Assembly (NCBI GenBank): GCA_030765065.1
Contig: CM060990.1
Coordinates: 669,010,118 to 669,074,117, forward strand
From: Deroplatys truncata
Taxonomy: Eukaryota > Arthropoda > Insecta > Mantodea > Mantidae
Direction of reading: 5' to 3'
Length of the DNA: 64,000 bases
The notes under the pieces were generated by a model, which ran no database searches, had not been told where the DNA came from, and saw nothing but the letters and a program-made list of their open reading frames with translations. A program made the position numbers and the translations under genes. Below are positions 56,732 through 64,000 of this stretch, piece by piece; position 1 is the stretch's first letter, and each line of letters opens with the position of its first letter.

Positions 56732-57734
56732 TTGCTATTTTTTCGGGCGGATATTATTGCTTCATTTAACAACGTATAGCATAAGAACTTTAGTGGGATA
56801 GTCAAGTATGTAGGTGGGAGTTAAGTTGATAAAAGAACGTGTATTTATAAAATTAGCATCTTACAGTGCTTTACAGTTTTCAGAAATGCTTTACTGTGAT
56901 CATTTATCGGCAGTCTATAGCATCTTAAAGACCGCGTTCGGGTTTTCACAGACTTGGCGGTAGCCTCTCAGGGATTCGCCGTTTAGTATTTCAGTGATTT
57001 AAGGCAATTTGCGCGTCGCGTTGTTATTATGGAAACATTATTTTAAGCCGTAGATTTCTTGATACTTCAGAGGTAATACTTCAATAGTTAAGAGTTTCTC
57101 GTGCTAAGGTATAGAAAACGTTTCATTCTTCATCCTCAAACTCTCGGCAACTCGCTTCAAATAGCTCATGTATTAGCCTCAAAGAAATTTATCAGTGAGC
57201 TTAATTGGTGTTGCCTATTCTCGCACTCACACACGTGTACTCCCAGATAAAGATCCCATAGCTCACCACTGTAGCAGCTGGCAGCATATTCATCAACGAC
57301 TGGGATATTGGAGACGTGTAAGTGTCGCAAGTATAGAAATACGCCGTCACTTGTTAAGGGAAGGTGTGTTTGTGCTATAGCTCGCTCAAATTAATTACGC
57401 TACGTGTATCTATTACCTTCTTTTTCTTTAGTTTAAACATTAGATTATTTCACTCTTGTAATTCATTACAGCGAATTAACGTACTTGCTAAAATGATAAA
57501 GTGCAATTGCGTAATGTTCAACAGAAAGAATTACAGCGTTAAAATAGTCCAAGTAGTATCATGGATTTGCGAGAGGTTATAAGGTATAACAAGGCTTAGG
57601 ATTGGGTTTAGAATTAGAGGAGGATTTCAGCACAGCGGCCATGGCTAGACCAGTTGCGCCTGATAAAACTCCTGAAGGAAGGGATGAGGCAAGAGAGCAC
57701 AAAGGGTAGCCAAAACTGATGGCGGTAGGTATGG
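56732..57734. other. No gene seen
   Basis: Short frames only; nothing recognised. Confidence 0.5.
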
Positions 57735-58098
57735 CGCTGCGCGGTCCCTAATGTTTACAGACTGAACGTCCCTTTAATGACCTTTCTATTCACATGGACA
57801 GATTCGGACACAAGGTTTATCCCCAGGGAAGAAACAGTCTTCTCCTTAGAGCACATCCGCCGCATACGTCGTAGACCACTGACCATCGCGCCTGACCCTT
57901 CATCCCTAAAAGATGAAAGGAAATGAGAGGTAGGAGCGTTCATGGGACTATATAGTCCACCCAAGCATTCGCCTACCGACCTGGGATAATCGCAAAGAAA
58001 TTACAAGGCAAGGGTGGCCGGTCCAAAGGTAATTGAATCCGCGACCTCCCAAATATGAGTCTCAAATACTACCATCTGACTCATCCTCTCGCTAACAC
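57735..58098 (-). repeat. SINE2 copy (minus strand)
   Basis: Minus strand: head AGCGAGAGGATGAGTCAGAT, B-box-like GCGGATTCAATTACC at about 58030, then TTTCTTTGCGATTATCCCAG and GGTAGGCGAATGCTTGGG. The GGCGAATGCT block is the same as in the other SINE2 copies. It is non-coding. Confidence 0.62.
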
Positions 58099-58970
58099 GC
58101 AACTAATATTGTTAGAGTGGCAATATAATTAGAGTTTTTCTTGAAATCGGCAAGAATTACAATTTAGGATATTGTTATTGAAATTTCCGTACGTATAAGC
58201 AAGGATAGAGCCTTCGTTTGGACACGTGGCCGTATTACGATGAATTACTTGCCCTGCACTGCGCTGTTTCGAGCCGATTCTTTTTTCTCTCCGTGTGCCA
58301 ACTAATCAGTTGATGCGAAGTATTTTACAGAGGTTTATGCGTTATGATACTATGTGTTTTAATGTTATAGTGTTTTAGTGCTGTTATAATATAAAAATGC
58401 CCGTATACTTCAGCGCACAGAATCTTCGTGTACGATTCCTAAGTGACAAACTCTTGTATATAAGTGAGACGGCAAATTATACTCAGAATTCCTGCTGTTC
58501 GTGCGCTTCATAGAAACGATCCGTAATCTTATAAGGTAACCAGATCTATTCTTGATAAGAAACCGAAAGTAATTCGCCGTACGCTCTCACAGGAAAAATT
58601 GTATTACACCGAAGAAAAGTTAGAACGCATTCCAAATAAATTTATCAGAAAACGGAATCAGGAATTCCGCAAATCTCGGCTTGGAATGCCACTAAACTTT
58701 TAAAATGAAAACCCTATAAGACTACTAGTTCAAGAATTGCAACCACGCCACAATGTAAGCAGTTAACTTCTACAATTAGTTGTTAGATAATGTTAATGGC
58801 CGCTCTATCGACCTACGATTAACTTCTTTACGGAGAAGCAAAATTTTATTTACATGGTCCTGAAGAAAAAATGAGGGCTAATGCTAATTTTCTTAAAAGC
58901 TGTTAGAGATGTGGTGGCATAAGGACACTTCTCCGGCATCTTCTATGACGAACATGTGATAATTGTAGTT
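58099..58970. other. No gene recognised
   Basis: Frames are short and broken; nothing was assigned. Confidence 0.45.
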
Positions 58971-59947
58971 TGAGGCATTATTTTTAACACTTAAATGATT
59001 TTAGTCCAATTATATAATATATATAATTCAATAACAGCCCATCTTAAAGCAATATGTGTATGTAACAATATATAAAAAGTGTATATTGCAGTCATTGTAA
59101 ATGTTTATATTATTGTATGCATGTTCAATAATGCTATGTGAATATATTACGTAATTTAATAATGTAGGAGCTGTGAGAAATAGGTCAGAAGTTGCTAACA
59201 ATAAGGTAACGATGAGGTAACCTTGAGGCAATAATGAATTTGAAAGTTTAAATGCTACTAGTCATTATTGGAGCAACGATAATGTCAATTTTTGAGACAG
59301 TTTATAAATAGCCAATCAACAACCAGAAAAAAGCTTAAGCTAAATAAAAGTATTCTTTTGGATTAGGAATAGCCAATCAGAGACTTTAAATACAGAAATT
59401 TACAAATTTAGGCGGTAGAAATCAATTCAGTTGCTTGCAGACAGTGTTTCTAACCCGACGCGAGACACGTCCTCGAGAAATTTAATACGTATTCATGTGA
59501 GACAAAAATAGTTTTACGTGTTAAAAAGTGCAGTAATTAATAAACGAATCTCACAGCTCTCTATATTAGTGAAGTGTTATTTAAATTGTGTCAAGGATTA
59601 ATAAATGTAGTGAAGTAGAATTATAATCTGTGTAAGCCTACATTCTTCTGTCGTACCACAACGCAGCAAAGAGAAACATGTCTCTAACAATAATACCGAC
59701 GCAGCCGAGGCAAACGTAAATATATAATATTTAAAGAAACAGTAAAATTACAAAGTTAATATTTTTAAACATTTTGGGGGTGGCAAAGGCCACCGGAAAG
59801 TACATTTGGGGCGAAGGATACCGGAAAGCGGGTACTATACGTGCGGTTGTAGTTCGGCTCCCAACATTTGAAATATAATACAACTCCTTCAATACAACCT
59901 ACTTCAAATTGACGTCCAAAGCGCGGTAAAAAATAACGTAAAGGTAT
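58971..59947 (+). mobile_element. LTR-C copy 3 (same orientation as copy 1)
   Basis: It begins TGAGGCATTATTTTTAACAC and follows copy 1 block by block (AATAACAGCCC, TACTAGTCATTATTGGAGCA, GAATCTCACAGCTCTCTATA, TAATCTGTGTAAGCCTACAT). Identity is lost shortly before the expected end, so its 3' end is missing or rearranged. It includes a small extra segment relative to copy 1 near 59645-59680. It is a fossil without genes. Confidence 0.68.
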
Positions 59948-60899
59948 TATCTACTACAGGTTATAATTTACATGAGGAATCTATGCGTATGAGTGGGGGG
60001 TAAACACTGCTTCTCGGGAAGCCTTTAGGTCGGCCATGTGTCCAAATGAAGATTCTGTACCCTCGGTTTGCTGATTTTTTTAGACTAAGGACTATCTTTG
60101 TCCTAAAACTATGGTCTTGTACCGAATTTTAGAAGTGTTCGAGAGTGCAAATAGCACTGTATTATGCGTGTTCATGATTTAAAGGAGTATAATCCATATT
60201 AAATAAAATGTGACAAAAGGAAAGCGGGCAACAAGATTCCCATATTTCATAGTTTCCTTTTATCAAACTTTGTTTTCCTATAATGTGCTTGAAACCTAAG
60301 AAGACCTACTTTACTTCGCTGAAGCTAGGAATACACAGCCTCTGGAAGAAGTAGCTCCACAACGTTCAATGGGATTGCCTCGAAGACAACCAGTTCTCTC
60401 GCATATACACTAGGAGCAGAAAGGGGAGGCAAGTAACACCACCTGTAAGCCGATATTAACCTCCCTCCTTCTTGCCCCCTTGCACCTCTCCGCTTCCTGG
60501 GAACAGCAGATAATTAATGAGCAGTTTCAAAGAGGCCCTTTTCATTATACAGCCTTCCTCCTCCCCCATCGTTCCCTCTCCTCAAGACTTTGACTGCTGT
60601 TTCTTCTTCATCAGCGCCATCATCGTTATCACATACTTTGTAATTAATAACACTTTTTATGTGCCACTTCCTTCCCTCCCCTCGCTCTGTGCTCTTAGAC
60701 TTTCCGTACAGTCGTTTCACGTTTCTTGGCGTGCCTCACTTCCTTTGGTTGGTTCGCAGCACAAAGGATTCTATCGAAGATTAATCTTCCGAATATACGT
60801 AACGCAAGATAATAGAGGACGTAAAAATTCACATGGCTTTTCCTGCCCAATATCATTGATGTATATACAGGTGGCTCAATAGCAACCATATTTGACTGG
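59948..60899. other. No gene recognised
   Basis: Pyrimidine-rich stretches at 60440-60720 give overlapping frames on both strands (up to 121 codons) without any motif. Confidence 0.45.
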
Positions 60900-61097
60900 T
60901 GCAGATAACCCTTCGTGCGTTAAAAGAGTTGCAGAATGGAACAGAGCAATTCCAAGTAAACGCAGGTTAGTATGGAACTGGCGCATTAACGCCCTAAAAA
61001 TAAGTACTACTACCACTACCACCACCACTATCGTATCAATCTACAGGCTCAAAATGACCGTCACTTATTCAGTGAGCGAATTCAGCATTACAGTACT

Positions 61098-61146
61098 GCT
61101 AGATGATAATAGTAATAATAATAATAATAATAATAGTAGCAATAGC
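61098..61146. repeat. (AAT)n / (AGT) microsatellite
   Basis: Imperfect AAT units with AGT and AGC interruptions. Confidence 0.85.
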
Positions 61147-61529
61147 ATTTATAATGGCAGAGAAACACCGCGTGCTCTCATGTTTGTAGCTTACAGCCCG
61201 AAATGTTGCACAAGAACAGCGAAAACATATTAAAAAATAGCTATGGGCGGATACGTATAGGTCAAATGAAGACATTTTAATTATTTATCAGCCTAAAAAG
61301 TGAGTTTATTTCCTCCAAAATAAAACCTGTGTAACTTAAGTGGGAAATATTCTGAGATATTTCGGTCTATTTTAGTCTATCATCACGGACAGTACACTCT
61401 AGTGTAAAGATCTGTTTTTGTCTATCATTACGGACTGTACACTTTATTGCAAGTTGGGAAGTGCCTCTCAATGAGCGCGATCCGCCCATCGTGTTTGCTG
61501 ATAAGCAAGAGGAGTAGAAAAAAGGTCGG

Positions 61530-61780
61530 GTGACCCCGTAGCCAGTCGGTAGAGCATCTGTCTGCTGTTCGGGGGGTCCCGGGTTGGATTTCCGGCTGCG
61601 GGATGGGAATTTTTCTCTAGCCAAGATTATTCCCTATCCTCCCTAGAGTCTGGAAGTATGAATGAGAGCGTGAATGTGTGTGCGTGATCTAATGATTAAA
61701 GTCCAAAGTTTACTAGAAACCCAAAGTCAAGTGAATACGAGTTAACACCATTACCTATAGGCAATAACATATTCCAAAGT
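61530..61780 (+). repeat. SINE4-like element (tRNA-derived head)
   Basis: GTAGCCAGTCGGTAGAGCAT (A-box/D-arm) and GTCCCGGGTTGGATTTCC (B box) spaced as in a tRNA gene, followed by a body with AATTTTTCTCTAGCCAAGAT. The acceptor stem does not close well, so it is a SINE head rather than a working tRNA gene. It is the only copy in the window. Confidence 0.55.
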
Positions 61781-61945
61781 AAAACTGCCAATAAGACCAT
61801 TGTAGTTAAAAGCGAGGTATAAATGCAAACGAAGCTCGCTCACGCTATTTCGCTAGTTCCCCAATGACCTGTGTTTACTTGGAATTGCCCCGTTGAGTTC
61901 TGCAAATCTTAAGGCACGAAGGGAATCTACACACCAGAAAAACGG

Positions 61946-62699
61946 CGCGGTTGGGCCACCTGGTGTAAGTTCTACAAACCAACCTTACGAAAGCTTAATT
62001 TTCTGGCTATCTCTAATTAATCGAGATAAACCTTTGCATAAATAGCTTCATTACACATTTTGTTGCGGCTCAAGGGGTTAGAGAAATCCGAATCGAAAGT
62101 CAAATGTTTAGCAAACCGAGTCACTACGCGCTGGCCTAGAAATTCCGAACCGTGACCTCGCGAGAAAAAACTGTAAAGCGACAGCAGTTTAAAAAACGAG
62201 AAGTATTGTAAAATTCAATACAAATAACAATGGATATCTAGAAAATGGATGATGCTGGAAAAAAAGTCTTTCAATAAAACTGTGCCTTTTAAATACATCT
62301 AAATGTTTGCATAGTAGTTTTTGTCCATCTCTTATATTTACCAGTCACACAAAATTCTGCAAAATTCCTTCCGAATGAAGATGGCTTCACATGCTATTAA
62401 CTGAGAATTCAAGATAGGCTTTTTATTTGTCATGTAAATGTCTTAAACATATGGTATTTTGATCAAAATGTGTACAGTAATGTTTTAGTAAATCCAACAT
62501 TTTGAAAAGACTTCCGTGTAACGTAGTTTAGGATGGTGCCTTTCTTGAAAATTCCTCATGTCGAATCTTTGGAAGATGCTAAATCCAAATACCAACTTTT
62601 GGTATTAATAAGACATTTTGTTTTGTGGTTGTGCTGCTCAGACTCGTAACACCCGCGAACCTGATTAATTTTTTCGATTATCGCAGATGACTCGGCACT
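61946..62699. other. No gene seen
   Basis: AT-rich DNA; nothing recognised. Confidence 0.5.
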
Positions 62700-63212
62700 G
62701 TTCCACTGAGGATATTGAGGGAGGAGGAGGTGAGAGGAGACAGCGGGTGGCCGGAAACAAGAGTGGCGGCACAGCAATTACAGAGTCTATACAGTTTCCA
62801 GAGTGAGATGCCCGACAGTCGGACAGACAGACCGTGGGCGGGGGTGCTGCAGATAGAGAGTCCAAAACCCCGCTCCGAAGGGGCGGACCATATACCCCGG
62901 CAACCAGCCGAAAGCCAAGGGATGGAGAAAGTTCACAGAGAGCATCCTTTTCCCCTGCCAAGCCGCACCGAAGCACCATTGCCGACACTTCCAATTCTGA
63001 AACAGACCTATCAGGGTGAAGGATGAAAGAAAGGAAATGGAGGAACAGTGTATTCGGGGTGGGAGGTGAAAAAAGCTACTTCAGCATTCGCTTGACGGCA
63101 CGGGAAAACCCCCAAAAAGCCCATTTGTAGGAGTGGGAGGTCGCCGAGAATTGAACCCGGGACCTCTTGAATGCAAGTCGCACACGTTACCGCGATGCCA
63201 CCTCGCTTGGTC
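62700..63212 (-). repeat. SINE2 copy (minus strand)
   Basis: Minus strand: head AAGCGAGGTGGCATCGCGGT, B box CGGGTTCAATTCTCGG, then CAAATGGGCTTTTTGGGGGT, TCAAGCGAATGCTGAAGT and a GC-rich 3' half. Frames of up to 109 codons on both strands across this element are by-products of its GC content and not genes. Confidence 0.7.
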
Positions 63213-63239
63213 ACGAACCTGTTTCTAAAACACATTTTT

Positions 63240-63327
63240 TTATGGATCAGAGGGCCTCAAACATGCATTTCCGGTGAAATCTCGATATCGAAATTTTAGG
63301 TTGATACAATACTTTCTCTTACCTACT
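63240..63327 (-). repeat. Repeat B fragment (minus strand)
   Basis: Reverse complement of the start of repeat B: GGTAAGAGAAAGTATTGTAT, ATCGAGATTTCACCGGAAAT and GAGGCCCTCTGATCC. It abuts MITE-A copy 6 directly. Confidence 0.72.
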
Positions 63328-64000
63328 ACAGGGTGGATCATTTAAGTTGAGACTGTGAAATATCTGCATAACCAAGCCTCGTAGAAAGAAATGTCTTATT
63401 TGGAGGACGTTGTGTTGGTCATTTTAGGGTCAATTTAATTTTTTTAAATGGGAACCTACCTTTTATATGTTTTCTCACTTATCATAAAAAAGTAAAAATA
63501 TTTGTAAAAAGCACTTTGCAATAATTTTTTTACACCTATGTAAAATTACATAGCTGAATGGCTGTGTACGGAGACTGCAATGAATGTTGGACCATCCATG
63601 GATTTTTATTTGAGGGTCAAGTTACGTTTCGTAATTGAGAACCAACATTTTTTATTTTGTTTCCTTATTCCTCATCACAAAGTAAACAAAACAATTACAT
63701 GTATCATTGCCTCCTCGCCTATAGTTATTTAGTATGCTGCACTGTGTTGAATGGGTCTAACCATTCATTGCGCTCTTCGTAAACAGCCATTTAGACTTTT
63801 TGTTATTTACGTTGGTAAGAACAATTGCAAGGTGCCTTATACAAACGTTGTTTAGTGTTTTTTTGAGGAATGAAAAAAAAATATACAAAATGAGGGTTCT
63901 CATTAAAAAAAATCTAATGGACCCTAAAATTACAATCACAACGTCCTCCAAACAAAACACGACTAATGGCATTTACTTTCCCCATAATATCAAGCAAGTT
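63328..64000. mobile_element. MITE-A copy 6, long form, cut by the window edge
   Basis: The left end TACAGGGTGGATCATTTAAG and the right-arm block CGACTAATGGCATTTACTTT bracket about 430 bp of internal DNA absent from the short copies. The inside continues the palindrome: CACTTTGCAATAATTTTTTT...GAATGGCTGTGTACGGAGA is mirrored by the reverse complement of 63755-63840. It is probably closer to the parental form. The right end lies beyond the window. Confidence 0.82.

Larger units (their letters stand above)
60900..61945. repeat. Inverted repeat pair, about 95 bp arms
   Basis: The left arm (about 60900-60995) with CCCTTCGTGCGTTAAAAGAG and AGAGCAATTCCAAGTAAACG is matched by the reverse complement at about 61850-61945 (CGTTTACTTGGAATTGCC-like, CTTAAGGCACGAAGGG). 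The loop of about 850 bp holds an AAT microsatellite and a tRNA-like SINE. These could be the ends of a transposon or two inverted copies of a short repeat. Confidence 0.6.

Noticed and set aside
56251-56805. Poly-Gly, poly-Val and poly-Thr frames of 111-172 codons
   Set aside because: They are the three phases of a GGT microsatellite and have no coding context.
61545-61615. Functional tRNA gene
   Set aside because: A and B boxes are present but the acceptor stem fails and a SINE-like body follows.
62556-63026. Frames of up to 109 codons
   Set aside because: Mostly inside a SINE2 copy; no protein similarity recognised.

Overview
The window looks like repeat-rich, gene-poor DNA from a large insect genome. 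It is AT-rich, has no operons or long open frames, and is packed with tRNA-derived SINEs, mariner/Tc1/IS630-type DNA transposons, LINE tails, solo-LTR-like repeats and microsatellites. The element mix (DUF4817-type mariner transposases, a FLYWCH-MULE, several SINE families sharing tRNA-like heads) fits an arthropod, perhaps a hemimetabolous insect such as a cockroach; the species is a guess. I find no complete host protein-coding gene. One short candidate first exon with a promoter-like upstream region lies on the minus strand at about 28.7-29.5 kb.

Layout. 1-10 kb: palindromic MITEs of one family (MITE-A, copies at 1631, 6630 and 8411), an IS630-type transposon (1996-4298) with a solo-LTR-like repeat inserted in its transposase gene, an inverted second copy of that LTR (8810-9693), a LINE tail and a SINE. 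11-17 kb: three more SINEs, a minus-strand LINE with a reverse-transcriptase relic (13.77-15.28 kb), and an LTR-like repeat with a 29-bp tandem array. 17.5-20.7 kb: a foldback hairpin, a 49-bp minisatellite, a broken Mutator-like (MULE) transposase with a FLYWCH finger, and a SINE. 22.8-26.7 kb: a Tc1-type MITE, a SINE with a perfect 15-bp target duplication, and two dispersed repeats. 28.5-29.5 kb: the promoter-like region, bounded by 34-bp inverted repeats and holding three RFX X-box-like sites. 30.2-32.7 kb: a decayed mariner next to a long-armed foldback derived from another mariner-type element.

35-45 kb: more MITE-A and SINE copies, one MITE-A interrupted by an 844-bp repeat, and one SINE interrupted by about 400 bp. 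46.26-47.5 kb: a nearly complete Tc1-like transposon with frameshifts and a lost catalytic aspartate. 49-53.2 kb: a DUF4817-derived MITE, then a SINE split by a 1.5-kb PIF/Harbinger-like element that itself holds a LINE tail. 53.4-64 kb: an LTR-like repeat, a roughly 250-bp GGT tract, more SINEs, a third LTR copy, an inverted-repeat pair, and a long-form MITE-A cut by the window edge.

Nothing here works as a pathway. The value of the window is its layered insertion history, which gives relative ages, plus the one candidate host promoter/exon. No new enzymatic or defence system was found.
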